64,000 nt of DNA from JAJDYQ01 sp963662865 (GTDB lineage Bacteria; Pseudomonadota; Gammaproteobacteria; JAJDYQ01): the NCBI GenBank assembly GCA_963662865.1, contig OY759969.1, positions 806,001-870,000 of the forward strand, written 5' to 3'. Both the position numbers and the translations under genes were made by a program. The notes beneath the pieces are model-generated. The model did no database searches. It was not told the DNA's origin and worked only from the letters and a program-made list of their open reading frames with translations. Below, piece by piece: positions 51,637 to 60,497 of this stretch (position 1 is the stretch's first letter; each line of letters opens with the position of its first letter).

Positions 51637-52719
51637 TTGTTCGGCCTATTCTCAGGTAAGAAATCCCACCAAGTGCAGATCAACTCTGGCGATGCCGTGA
51701 TTGAGATGGCAGCAGATGACAATTTACTTAACGCCGCACTGAATTCGGGTCTGAACTGGCCTTATAATTGCCGAGTTGGTAGTTGCGGGACTTGTCGCTG
51801 TCGCTTGGTCAGGGGTAAGATAAAATCGCTAAATGACTTCAGTTATGTGTTGGATGGTGATGAGCTGGATGCCGGTCTGATTCTTGCGTGTCAGACTCAG
51901 GCGCGCTCCGATCTGGAGATTGAAGTGAATCTGGGGGCATCTGTAGCGCTTGCGTCAGCAGAATCCGTCGCAGGCGAGATTATACAGTCAGTTTCGTTAA
52001 CCCATGATATTTTAGCAATCACCATCAGGTTGGAGCGGTCGCTACCAGCATATCTTGCCGGGCAGTATGCCGAGGTCAAAGCTAATGGGATTGATGCTCC
52101 GCGTTCATATTCATTTGCCTGTGCGCCATCCTGTGAGGCCCCATTGCAGGCGACTTTCTTCGTGCGCCTCGTCCCTGGCGGTGAGATGAGTACTTGGTTA
52201 CATCAGCAAAGTCGTGTTGGTGAACCGGTATCAATAAAAGGGCCTTTCGGCTCCTTTTACCTGCGAAGTTCCATGGCACCGATTCTGTGTATCGCTGGCG
52301 GTAGTGGCTTGGCACCGATAAAAGCGCTCTTGGAGCAGCTTGGTGAGGACGGCTTCATCAGGCCGGTAAAATTTTTGTTTGGTGCGCGCAGCCAGAAAGA
52401 CCTGTATTGCCAGAGCGAAATGGAGGGTGTACAAAAGGCGGCAGGAAACGGGATGTTCGAGTTTATTCCGATACTGTCCGATGAGGAGCCCGAGAGTGAC
52501 TGGTCTGGCTTGCGGGGTATGGTTACCGAGCATATTAACGGCCTGGATGGTCAGCTTAGTGAGAGTCAGGCCTATCTGTGCGGACCGCCCCCGATGATCA
52601 ATAGCGCCATTGAGGTGCTGAACGCGAAGGGAATGAAAAACGATCAGATATTTTTTGACAAGTTTCTTGATGCGTCGCATTTACCTGGAGGTAAGCGTGA
52701 ACAAAGTGGGCTGGAATAA
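51637..52719 (+). CDS. XylA-like ferredoxin-NAD(P)H oxidoreductase
   Basis: The 360-residue protein has an N-terminal plant-type [2Fe-2S] ferredoxin (NCRVGSCGTCRCR, with a late CQTQ cysteine) followed by an FNR-type flavin domain (APRSYSFA) and an NAD(P) domain (GGSGLAPIKALLEQ; YLCGPPPM). This is the electron-transfer component used by XylM-type monooxygenases and phenol hydroxylases. Start is TTG at 51637 behind tgaggt. It is the likely reductant of the monooxygenase at 49852-51123. Confidence 0.9.
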   Translation: MFGLFSGKKSHQVQINSGDAVIEMAADDNLLNAALNSGLNWPYNCRVGSCGTCRCRLVRGKIKSLNDFSYVLDGDELDAGLILACQTQARSDLEIEVNLGASVALASAESVAGEIIQSVSLTHDILAITIRLERSLPAYLAGQYAEVKANGIDAPRSYSFACAPSCEAPLQATFFVRLVPGGEMSTWLHQQSRVGEPVSIKGPFGSFYLRSSMAPILCIAGGSGLAPIKALLEQLGEDGFIRPVKFLFGARSQKDLYCQSEMEGVQKAAGNGMFEFIPILSDEEPESDWSGLRGMVTEHINGLDGQLSESQAYLCGPPPMINSAIEVLNAKGMKNDQIFFDKFLDASHLPGGKREQSGLE

Positions 52720-52805
52720 GGGCCAGAGGCTATGATGGATTACAGTATTTGCCCAGAATTTATTTTGAAACCTGTACTGTAAGTTCTGTAGCCGCGAAAA
52801 AAAGA

Positions 52806-52865
52806 TTGACAAATATGTCGAATCGTCCTACCTTCTACCTAAGTGTCTAGAATGAACGTTCATTC
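52806..52865 (+). promoter_or_regulatory. mtoX promoter with a TetR-type operator palindrome
   Basis: TTGACA at 52806-52811, a 17-base spacer, TACCTT at 52829-52834, then the perfect 16-bp palindrome gaatgaacgttcattc at 52850-52865, which covers the start of transcription. Perfect palindromes of this type and position are typical of TetR-family repression. A degenerate copy is at 57126-57141 before frmA. A good ribosome-binding site (ggaggg) precedes mtoX. Confidence 0.7.
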
Positions 52866-52900
52866 ACCAGCGCTGTTATCTATCTCTGGAGGGAAAGCAA

Positions 52901-54277
52901 ATGAAATTAATTGGTAATCTTGCAATAGACGATTGGAAGTTGTCGATCGTTGCTCTAATCGTGATGTTTTTAGGTATCGTATCCACCGTGCAGGCTGACG
53001 AGACGTGCATGTCTCCCTACATGGCTAAGATTGTCGGACAGGAAGACTTTGTTTATGTGTGGACTTTGGGCGTGGAAGGTCTTGGTGATGGGCAGGACAA
53101 GCTGGTCACGGTGGACGTAAACCCAAATTCCTCAAAGTATGGCCAGGTTGTGCATACGTTGTCAGTAGGTGGCCGTAATGAGGCCCATCATTCCGGGCTT
53201 ACTGATGATCGTAAATATCTGTGGGCCTCTGGCTTGGACACTAACAAGATATTTATCTTTGATGTTGCCACCAACCCAGCAAAACCTAGTCTGCATAGAG
53301 TCATCACCGACTTTGTGGCTAAAAGTGGTGGCGTGGTCGGGCCACATACAAGCTATGCATTGCCTGGGCGCATAATGGTGACCGGCTTGTCCAATAACAA
53401 GGATAATGGTGGGCGCACCGCGCTGGTTGAGTACACTAACGAGGGTAAGTATATAGCCACTCATTGGATGCCGACTGATCAGGACCTGAGAGGTGCTAGT
53501 AAGTCTGGCAAGATCGCAGATGGTTATGGTTATGATTTACGAGTCCTGCCGCGCAGAAATATAATGTTGACATCCTCATTTACTGGCTGGTCCAACTACA
53601 TGATGGATTTTGGCAAAATGCTCAAAGATCCGGAGGCGATGAAGCGTTTTGGTAACACCATGGTAGTGTGGGACCTACACACTAAGAAGCCCAAAAAGGT
53701 TCTTGACGTGCCTGGCGCACCACTTGAGGTTCGCTGTGCCTGGAAGCCTCACAATAATTGGTGTCTCACGAGCACAGCACTGACTTCAAAGCTTTGGTTG
53801 GTCTACGAGGATAGCCATGGTGAATGGCATGCTAAAGAAGTTGCCGATATTGGTGATCCATCATCGGTCCCATTGCCGGTTGATATCTCAATTAGCGCTG
53901 ATGATAGCAGATTGTGGGTAAATACTTTTATGGATGGTAAAACCCGATTGTTCGATCTGAGTGATCCACATAACCCAAAACAGGTATATGAGAAGATTAT
54001 TGGAAGTCAGGTGAACATGGCATCGTCAAGCTGGGATGGCAAACGCGTTTACTATACTTCCTCGCTACTTGCTAACTGGGACAAAAAAGGCGCAGATAAC
54101 GATCAATATTTCAAGAGCTATGTCTGGGATGGTAATAAGTTGGTCGAAAAGTTCGCACTGGACTTTAATAAATTGAAGCTGGGGCGTGCTCATCAGATGC
54201 GCTTTGGGGCTTATTCACTCTACGGTCTCCATTCCCCAGAGGAAAAAAAGAAATTGGCAGGAGTAGGGTGGCAGTAA
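52901..54277 (+). CDS. mtoX: Methanethiol oxidase (SBP56 family), periplasmic
   Basis: MtoX oxidises methanethiol with O2 and water to formaldehyde, sulfide and H2O2. The 458-residue product has a signal peptide (cut after VQA, about residue 32) and the SBP56/MtoX sequence throughout: GQEDFVYVWTLGVEG, VGGRNEAHHSGLTDD, KSGGVVGPHTSYALPGR, VLPRRNIMLTSSFTGWSNYM, GSQVNMASSSWDGKRVYYTS. The many histidines are in the family positions for copper binding. In Hyphomicrobium mtoX lies with SCO1/SenC and mauG genes, exactly as here. Cytosolic 'selenium-binding protein' homologues are less likely, given the signal peptide and neighbours. Confidence 0.93.
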   Translation: MKLIGNLAIDDWKLSIVALIVMFLGIVSTVQADETCMSPYMAKIVGQEDFVYVWTLGVEGLGDGQDKLVTVDVNPNSSKYGQVVHTLSVGGRNEAHHSGLTDDRKYLWASGLDTNKIFIFDVATNPAKPSLHRVITDFVAKSGGVVGPHTSYALPGRIMVTGLSNNKDNGGRTALVEYTNEGKYIATHWMPTDQDLRGASKSGKIADGYGYDLRVLPRRNIMLTSSFTGWSNYMMDFGKMLKDPEAMKRFGNTMVVWDLHTKKPKKVLDVPGAPLEVRCAWKPHNNWCLTSTALTSKLWLVYEDSHGEWHAKEVADIGDPSSVPLPVDISISADDSRLWVNTFMDGKTRLFDLSDPHNPKQVYEKIIGSQVNMASSSWDGKRVYYTSSLLANWDKKGADNDQYFKSYVWDGNKLVEKFALDFNKLKLGRAHQMRFGAYSLYGLHSPEEKKKLAGVGWQ

Positions 54278-54342
54278 GCGGTTTTTGATCTGGAATCTGT
54301 TGTCATGGTAGCAGTAACCACAGTCAGTAGATTTTTCAATGA

Positions 54343-54377
54343 GGCCCGGTAAGCAAATATGCTTTCCGGGTCATTTT
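54343..54377 (+). terminator. Terminator-like hairpin after mtoX
   Basis: The stem ggcccgg / ccgggtc continues in an inner stem aagca / tgctt with loop aata, and is followed by attttt. It ends about 15 bases before the next start, so it may attenuate read-through into the SCO-MauG gene. Confidence 0.65.
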
Positions 54378-54391
54378 TCTTGATAGGTCGG

Positions 54392-56347
54392 ATGAGTACC
54401 CGGGTACCGCTGCTTGTGTTGATAGCGTCTTTACTATGCGTTGTAGCGTGTGCGAAGGAAAAGGCGCAAGATCTGATTGTGGCCCCCGGGTACGGTGAAT
54501 TGGGTTACGAATTGCCCGCAGTGGGCAACTATGCACTGCCGCCATTGGGTCATGCTGCTGATGGTACAGTTTTGGATGATAAGGGAAGACCACGCCGGTT
54601 ATATGATCTGTACGGGGACAGCTATGCGCTGCTTGCATTTATCTACACGAATTGTAGCGATGTGAATGGTTGTCCACTAACTACCCATGTTTTTTATCAG
54701 ATAAAGGCGGCGATGCAAGATGACTCGGAGATCGCACAAAATCTCAAATTGATCACTCTTAGTTTTGATCCGGAAGTCGATACCCCCGAAGTCATGGCAC
54801 TTTACGCCAATAATTTTCGCTACGCTGGTGATGTGGGGGAGTGGATATTCGCTACGACCAAGTCGGAGCAAAGTCTAGCGCTTATCCTAGATGCCTATAA
54901 TCAGGACATACAGCGGAAAATGAGTAGTGATGGTCGCTATAATGACTATTCTCACCTGCTGAGAGTTTTCTTGATTGATCGTGAAAAAAAGATTCGTAAT
55001 ATTTACAGTGTTGCATTTTTGCATCAGTATTTGATACTGAACGACTTCAGGACTCTGTTAGTTCAAAGCAAAGGCCAGGGTCAGAGCGATGATGCCCAGC
55101 AGTATGCGGCGCATCAGCCTGCAACCCTCTTGTCAGGTCCTGGTGATGACAAGAGTGGATACGAGACAAAAGATTACATGACGCGGTCACGTGATCTGCA
55201 ACTGCGAGTGGGGAAAGCTGCCGACTTGCTTGCCTTCGTTAACGAGCCGCCCTTGGGGTTACCAGAGGTGCCGGACGGAGCCACTATCGATCGAGCAAAA
55301 ATACAGCTAGGAAGAAAGCTTTTTTTTGATCGTCGCCTGTCACTAAATGACACATTTTCCTGCGCAATGTGTCATATACCTGATCAGGGATTTGCCAGCA
55401 ATGAACTTGCCACGGCGGTTGGGATTGAGGGACGCAGTGTACGACGCAATTCGCCGACAATCTACAATATCGCCTATGCCAAATTGATATTCCATGATGG
55501 ACGCGAAGACAATCTTGAGCAACAGGTATGGACTCCATTGCTCGCACGTAACGAAATGGGGAATCCTTCCGTCGGATATGTATTGAATAAGATTCGTCAG
55601 ATTGATGAATACAAAGGCCTCTTTGAATCGGCCTTTGATGGTAAAGGAGTGTCGATGGAAACTCTGGGCAGTGCGTTGGCCAGCTACCAGCGTACACTGG
55701 TGTCCGGGGACTCGGCGTTTGATCGTTGGTATTTTGCCAAGGAATCCGAGGCACTTTCTGCGTCGGCGCAACGTGGATTCAGGCTATTCAGCGGTAAGGC
55801 AGGTTGCTCGGCTTGCCATAGAATTGATCAGGATAGTGCTTTGTTTATGGACAACCGCCTGCACAACACAGGTATTGGTTACCGTAAATCGATGGGAGTA
55901 CTGTCGGACAAGCAGCTGGTACAGGTTGCTCCGGGAGTGACACTCCAAGTTGATCGAGCCATCATTGACCGTGTTGGTGAGCCGACGCCAGGTGATGTCG
56001 GGCGCTATGAAATCACCCAAAATCCATATGACCGTTGGAAATATAAGACCCCGGGATTACGTAATGTTGTTCTGACCGCGCCTTATATGCACAACGGTTC
56101 ACTGAGCAGCTTGCGTGATGTGATTGATTTTTATAATGCGGGTGGCGTCCCCAACGAAGGACTTTCCCCTTTGATTAAACCGCTAAATCTGAATGAGCAG
56201 GAAAAGTCGGATCTGGTGCAGTTTCTTGAGGCATTGACTGGTGATAACGTCGATACGCTGGTTAGTGATGCCTTTGCCGCACCGGTAGGCGATATCAAGA
56301 AAGGGGATCCGAGCTGGGTACATGGTAGCGAGGTTGAGGTTCGATAA
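54392..56347 (+). CDS. SCO1/SenC-MauG fusion lipoprotein
   Basis: The 652-residue protein joins two activities usually encoded by separate mtoX-linked genes. After a lipoprotein signal (LLCVVAC, Cys 20) comes a SCO-type thioredoxin domain (residues about 40-225): YTNCSDVNGCPLT (C88, C94; longer spacing than the usual CxxxC), and H188 in YSHLLRVFLID. From about 285 follows a di-haem cytochrome c peroxidase/MauG domain with two CxxCH sites (CAMCH at 324 and CSACH at 472) and the KTPGLRNVVLTAPYMHNGS motif. The start used is ATG at 54392; an upstream ATG lies within the terminator hairpin. SCO would deliver copper and the MauG part may mature MtoX or remove peroxide; both roles are inferred from the linkage. 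Confidence 0.87.
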   Translation: MSTRVPLLVLIASLLCVVACAKEKAQDLIVAPGYGELGYELPAVGNYALPPLGHAADGTVLDDKGRPRRLYDLYGDSYALLAFIYTNCSDVNGCPLTTHVFYQIKAAMQDDSEIAQNLKLITLSFDPEVDTPEVMALYANNFRYAGDVGEWIFATTKSEQSLALILDAYNQDIQRKMSSDGRYNDYSHLLRVFLIDREKKIRNIYSVAFLHQYLILNDFRTLLVQSKGQGQSDDAQQYAAHQPATLLSGPGDDKSGYETKDYMTRSRDLQLRVGKAADLLAFVNEPPLGLPEVPDGATIDRAKIQLGRKLFFDRRLSLNDTFSCAMCHIPDQGFASNELATAVGIEGRSVRRNSPTIYNIAYAKLIFHDGREDNLEQQVWTPLLARNEMGNPSVGYVLNKIRQIDEYKGLFESAFDGKGVSMETLGSALASYQRTLVSGDSAFDRWYFAKESEALSASAQRGFRLFSGKAGCSACHRIDQDSALFMDNRLHNTGIGYRKSMGVLSDKQLVQVAPGVTLQVDRAIIDRVGEPTPGDVGRYEITQNPYDRWKYKTPGLRNVVLTAPYMHNGSLSSLRDVIDFYNAGGVPNEGLSPLIKPLNLNEQEKSDLVQFLEALTGDNVDTLVSDAFAAPVGDIKKGDPSWVHGSEVEVR

Positions 56348-56921
56348 TGTGCCGCAATCTACTACGGTCTTACCATCTTCTGCCTGTGTGCGTTACCATC
56401 TACTGTAGTTGTATTGTCACCGGCAAAGGCTGATGTCGCTGAAATTAATTTTTCATTAACTAGCCACAAAGATGAGGCTTTCCAGCTACGTGATCTACTC
56501 GGTAAAGTTGTATTGGTATTCTTTGGTTATACGCTTTGTCCGGATGTGTGCCCGATGAACTGCAACACATGGCTACTGCAATAAAAGATTGGGAGATGAC
56601 TCCAAATATGTCCAAGGCGTATTCATCACGTTAGACCCAGAGGAAAATGACAGTTCCGCAATATTGGCACAGTGCTTGGGGTATTTTAATGCTGAGTTAT
56701 TGGGTTTGGCTGGCACAAAGCAACAAGTTAATCGGGCTGCACAGCAGTTTAAGTTCTCTTATCGGAAAAACATTCGTCCTAACGGACGGTATACCCTGGA
56801 CCATACCGCGAATCTGTTTGTTATTGACCAGGCTGGTAAACTCGATACGATAGTGCCGTTTGAGTTCTCTGCGGAACATATTGAGACATTGCTGAATGAA
56901 CTGGCTGCGGCTGCAAAATAG
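56347..56921 (+). pseudogene. Second SCO1/SenC gene, frameshifted
   Basis: Three frames must be combined to give a full SCO protein: a signal-peptide-like start, SHKDEAFQLRDLLGKVVLVFFGYTLCPDVCP (56460-56555, in pieces), then after a missing base DELQHMATAIK, then after another, LGDDSKYVQGVFITLDPEEND ... DHTANLFVIDQAGK to 56921. The CPDVC copper motif and the distal His (LDHT) are both present in sequence. Two clear single-base deletions in runs (ccg, aaaa) suggest decay, although sequencing error in homopolymers cannot be excluded from a single read-out. Confidence 0.8.
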
Positions 56922-57125
56922 TGTCATGGTATGGCGGTTTAAACGACGATATTATAGCGATAAGTTTTTGAGACTATGCGCTTTGGTACCGAGAACCATT
57001 GTTGATGGGCTGCGCCTTGTACGCAGAATATGTTTTGTTGGCCTGTACACAATCATTATGCCAAAGACCAATATTTTTGAGGTATAGGGAACCTTGATTC
57101 TTGATCTCTCACTGGACACAGTATA

Positions 57126-57141
57126 GAATGAACCTTCATTT
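57126..57141 (+). promoter_or_regulatory. Degenerate copy of the mtoX palindrome before frmA
   Basis: gaatgaaccttcattt shares 14 of 16 positions with the mtoX palindrome. It overlaps a tataga -10-like box at 57122-57127, with ttgatc 15 bases upstream. The rest of the 363-base gap 56922-57284 holds no supported gene. Confidence 0.6.
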
Positions 57142-57284
57142 TAAGGGCCTGCCCTAGAAACAAAGTATTTTCTCCCCTGTGCTTAGTGATAGATAGTTTG
57201 CCTTGAGGAATGTTCCTATGCTAGGAACGGCGTAGTGGGTGAGCATAGTGGGAAGGTTAACTTAACTTGTTTGAGGATATTACT

Positions 57285-58397
57285 ATGAAGACGAAAGCCG
57301 CTGTAGCATGGGAGGCGAAAAAGCCTCTATCAATTGAAATGATTGATATAGAAGGTCCTAAGGAAGGTGAAGTGTTGCTTAAGGTTGTCGCTTCCGGCGT
57401 TTGTCATACTGATGCGTTTACCTTGTCGGGTGATGACCCCGAGGGGGCCTTCCCAGTGGTGTTAGGCCACGAAGGCGGCTGTAAGGTGGTAGAGTGCGGC
57501 CCCGGAGTTAAAGGATTGAAGCCAGATGACCACGTTATCCCTTTATATATCCCGGAATGTGGCGAGTGTGAGTACTGTCGCTCCGCACAGACCAACCTAT
57601 GCCAGTCTATTGCTGCCACAGTGTGGACCGGTTACATGCCTGATGGTACACGGCGCTTTTCCATGGACGGGACCTCCATCTACCACTATATGGGATGCTC
57701 TACCTTTTCTGAATATACATTGGTGCCTGAAATTGCCTTGGCAAAGATCAATAAAGCAGCAGCGCTGGATAAAGTTTGTTTACTTGGTTGCGGCGTCACC
57801 ACCGGCATTGGTGCCGTGATGAACACAGCTAAAGTCAAACCTGGGTCCACTGTTGCGGTATTTGGCTTGGGGGGTATCGGTCTTTCCTGTATCCAGGGAG
57901 CGGTGATGGCAAAAGCAGGACGCATAATAGCCGTGGATATTAATTCTGGTAAGTGGGAAATGGCCAAGGCTCTGGGAGCAACCGATTTTATTAATCCTAA
58001 GGAATTAAGTGGCAGTGTTACAGAAGCCATTACCGAGATGACCAATGGAGGGGCAGACTATTCATTTGAGTGTATTGGTAATGTACATGTGATGCGTGAG
58101 GCCTTGGAGTGCACCCACATGGGCTGGGGTGTCGCTACTATCATTGGTGTAGCCGGTGCTGGCCAAGAGATATCTACCCGCCCATTCCAGTTGGTTACTG
58201 GCCGTACTTGGAAGGGAACTGCCTTTGGTGGAGTTAAGGGACGTACCGATCTACCCGGTTATGTGGACCGTTATATGAATGGTGAAATTGAGTTGGATAA
58301 GATGGTCACGCATACCATGCCCCTTGAGGATATTAACCGTGCTTTTGACCTGATGCACAGTGGTGAAAGTATCCGGTCAGTAGTTGTTTTTCAATAG
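57285..58397 (+). CDS. frmA: S-(hydroxymethyl)glutathione dehydrogenase (class III ADH)
   Basis: FrmA oxidises the glutathione adduct of formaldehyde to S-formylglutathione with NAD. The 370-residue protein starts at ATG 57285 (MKTKAAVAWEAKKPL). It has the zinc motif region CHTDAFTLSGDDPEG and GHEGG, the structural zinc cysteines (CGECEYCRSAQTNLC), and the Rossmann motif VFGLGGIGLSCIQGA. Class III residues for glutathione are consistent (TRPFQLVTGRTWKG). Followed by fghA after 9 bases. Expected role here: removal of formaldehyde made by MtoX. Confidence 0.95.
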   Translation: MKTKAAVAWEAKKPLSIEMIDIEGPKEGEVLLKVVASGVCHTDAFTLSGDDPEGAFPVVLGHEGGCKVVECGPGVKGLKPDDHVIPLYIPECGECEYCRSAQTNLCQSIAATVWTGYMPDGTRRFSMDGTSIYHYMGCSTFSEYTLVPEIALAKINKAAALDKVCLLGCGVTTGIGAVMNTAKVKPGSTVAVFGLGGIGLSCIQGAVMAKAGRIIAVDINSGKWEMAKALGATDFINPKELSGSVTEAITEMTNGGADYSFECIGNVHVMREALECTHMGWGVATIIGVAGAGQEISTRPFQLVTGRTWKGTAFGGVKGRTDLPGYVDRYMNGEIELDKMVTHTMPLEDINRAFDLMHSGESIRSVVVFQ

Positions 58398-58406
58398 GCT
58401 CACAGC

Positions 58407-59243
58407 ATGAAGCGAATTGAGCAAATAAAAGAGTTTGGCGGTTGGCTAAATCGCTATGAGCACCAATCGGAAAGCTGTAATTGTATGATGACATTTTCAG
58501 TGTATCTGCCACCTCAGGCAGAGACACAAAGCGTCCCTGTTGTTTACTGGCTATCAGGACTGACTTGTACTGATGATAATGTACGTACCAAGGCCGGTGC
58601 GCAACGTTACGCTGCGGAACTTGGGCTGGCCCTGGTAATGCCGGATACCAGCCCACGGGGTGATGAGGTGGCTGACGAACCCGATCGTTACGATTTGGGT
58701 AAAGGAGCGGGCTTTTATGTCAATGCTACCGAGTCGCCTTGGGCAAGGCATTATCAGATGTATGATTATATCACTGCCGAGCTACCAGCGTTGATCGAAA
58801 AACACTTTCCGGTGATGCCTGACATTAAATCCATTTGCGGTCACTCCATGGGAGGGCATGGTGCATTGATTTGTGCGTTGAAGAACGAGGGTGCCTACCG
58901 CTCTGTTTCCGCTTTTTCACCTATTTGTCATCCGGTGAAATGCGCTTGGGGAGAAGGATGCTTCAGTGCCTATCTGGGAGATAATAAAGAGCAGTGGCAA
59001 GCGTATGATGCCACCGAGCTGGTCAAGGCCGGGCATGTGGCATTACCAGTGTTGATTGATCAGGGCACTCACGATGAGTTCCTGGCCGAACAATTGTGCC
59101 CCCAGGATCTGGAAATGGCGTATGCAGAGCAGAGCAGGCCGATCACACTACGTATGCAAGAAGGATATGATCACAGTTATCATTTTATTGCCACCTTTGT
59201 TGGTGAACATCTGGCCTACCATGCCAAGGCACTGCGGAGATAG
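58407..59243 (+). CDS. fghA: S-formylglutathione hydrolase
   Basis: FghA hydrolyses S-formylglutathione to formate and glutathione. The 278-residue esterase D-type alpha/beta hydrolase has the nucleophile elbow GHSMGGHGAL, the LSGLTCTDDN oxyanion region, and a catalytic DHSYHF histidine near the C-terminus. It is the second gene after frmA, the usual order. Confidence 0.95.
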   Translation: MKRIEQIKEFGGWLNRYEHQSESCNCMMTFSVYLPPQAETQSVPVVYWLSGLTCTDDNVRTKAGAQRYAAELGLALVMPDTSPRGDEVADEPDRYDLGKGAGFYVNATESPWARHYQMYDYITAELPALIEKHFPVMPDIKSICGHSMGGHGALICALKNEGAYRSVSAFSPICHPVKCAWGEGCFSAYLGDNKEQWQAYDATELVKAGHVALPVLIDQGTHDEFLAEQLCPQDLEMAYAEQSRPITLRMQEGYDHSYHFIATFVGEHLAYHAKALRR

Positions 59244-59499
59244 AGTCCCTGCACTGGACATTGGCGGGGATATATCAACAGACTGTTCTTTTTTTTGGAT
59301 TCAGGCAAGTCCATCAAGGTTACTGATCCGACTGCATGGTTTGAGATTGATTCCACTCTGCCAATTGTTCGTACACAAACAAAGAAAAACTGCTTTTTAT
59401 TGACATTAGTGAACTTTGGTTCTACTCTATTTATAGGCCGATAGCCAGCAGCGATAACAGGCTATCACGCTTACCTATAACATCAAAAGGAGGAGTTTC

Positions 59500-60030
59500 A
59501 TGAGTTCTTTGAACGGAATTATTAAAGGCGGTCTTGTCGCGCACTCTGATGGCAGCGATAACCCGCCGCCATCTCTGCGTTACAAAATTGACTTATCAGG
59601 TTTTGTCGAGCGTCATTTGTGTGCCTGTGACCACTGTCGGGAGGTATCTGGTGCGCCCATCCATGATATTCTGGTAGTGACTAAGGATTCATTCGAGATT
59701 ACCCAGGGCGCAGAACATCTTGCAACCGTGAGGACCAAGCCTTTATGTCGGCGCGAGCACATTAAACATACGGGCTGTCAACTTACCATTTATGTAGATG
59801 CTGAGGGTTTTGATAGTCTGGTTTTGGTGCATATGCCGACAGTGGACAAAAAAGACCAATCCAAAGTACCCTCGCCGGGGAGAATTGTTTTCCTGGAAGA
59901 TTCCACCATGCCGGGTGATTTCTGGTATGGCTTGGGGTTGCCGATGTATGAAGGCTGGGTCGGCCATGCGGATACGGACGCCAAAGCCTTGGGTAAAGGT
60001 TATATGCCGTCACCTCTTGCCGGTTCCTAG
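59500..60030 (+). CDS. GFA/CENP-V-type glutathione-dependent formaldehyde-activating protein
   Basis: The 176-residue protein has the GFA zinc-binding pattern, with CACDHCREVSG near residue 42 and later GCQLTIYVD. Enzymes of this family (Gfa) were described as speeding the condensation of formaldehyde with glutathione. It follows frmA-fghA after a 256-base gap with its own ribosome-binding site (aggagg). The position fits that role, but the family is broad and only the zinc site is clear. Confidence 0.8.
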   Translation: MSSLNGIIKGGLVAHSDGSDNPPPSLRYKIDLSGFVERHLCACDHCREVSGAPIHDILVVTKDSFEITQGAEHLATVRTKPLCRREHIKHTGCQLTIYVDAEGFDSLVLVHMPTVDKKDQSKVPSPGRIVFLEDSTMPGDFWYGLGLPMYEGWVGHADTDAKALGKGYMPSPLAGS

Positions 60031-60193
60031 AAGACTCTGCCAATCCCCGGGCCTATGCTGTACAAGAGGGCGGTGTTATCGCTAAATGGCGCATGATAGC
60101 GATGCTTTAGTGGATGATCTTTGGGCGAAATAGAGCTGGTTGGTGTCGGAAAAGTTGCTTGTGGGCCAGTATATTCCAGTTTTAAGTAAGTAG

Positions 60194-60371
60194 GCTAGTT
60201 TTGGTCTGGTCAGAGTGTCGAGTCGTAACGCTGGAATAAACGGCGTTGACTGCTATTAGAGAACTAGGTCTTAGTGATCCAATGGTTCTGTATGGGAGAG
60301 CCACCGCTCAGCGGATAAAAGGTACTCTGGAGATAACAGACTGATACCGCCCAAGGGTTCATATTGACGGC
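60194..60371 (+). pseudogene. Decayed 23S rRNA fragment (domain V region)
   Basis: The stretch ggataaaaggtactctgg, then ataacag, then gataccgcccaag, then ggttcatattgacggc, matches the conserved 23S region around E. coli position 2400-2500, with many substitutions. Upstream the match continues more weakly (gctagttttggtctggt, cgttgactgc, taggtc-ttagtgatcc). It breaks off after gacggc and joins directly to 5S-like sequence. No full 16S or 23S gene is present. Confidence 0.8.
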
Positions 60372-60486
60372 TTGTCTGGCGACCATAGAGTATTGAAATT
60401 ATCCGCTCCTATCCCGAACTCGGAAGTGACGGGACATTGCCGATGGTAGTATGGGGGTTTCCATGCGAGACTAGGTCACTGTCAGG
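60372..60486 (+). pseudogene. Decayed 5S rRNA
   Basis: About 114 bases align with 5S rRNA: tgtctggcgaccatag at the start, cccgaactcggaagtga in the middle, gccgatggtagtatgggg and gagactaggtca near the end. The closing stem (terminal helix) no longer pairs well. It directly follows the 23S fragment, so a large internal deletion has fused the two. Confidence 0.8.
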
Positions 60487-60497
60487 TTTTATTTTTT

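Noticed and set aside
60372..60486. Functional 5S rRNA gene
   Set aside because: The terminal helix pairs poorly and the flanking 23S is only a degraded fragment with a deletion; read as a fossil.
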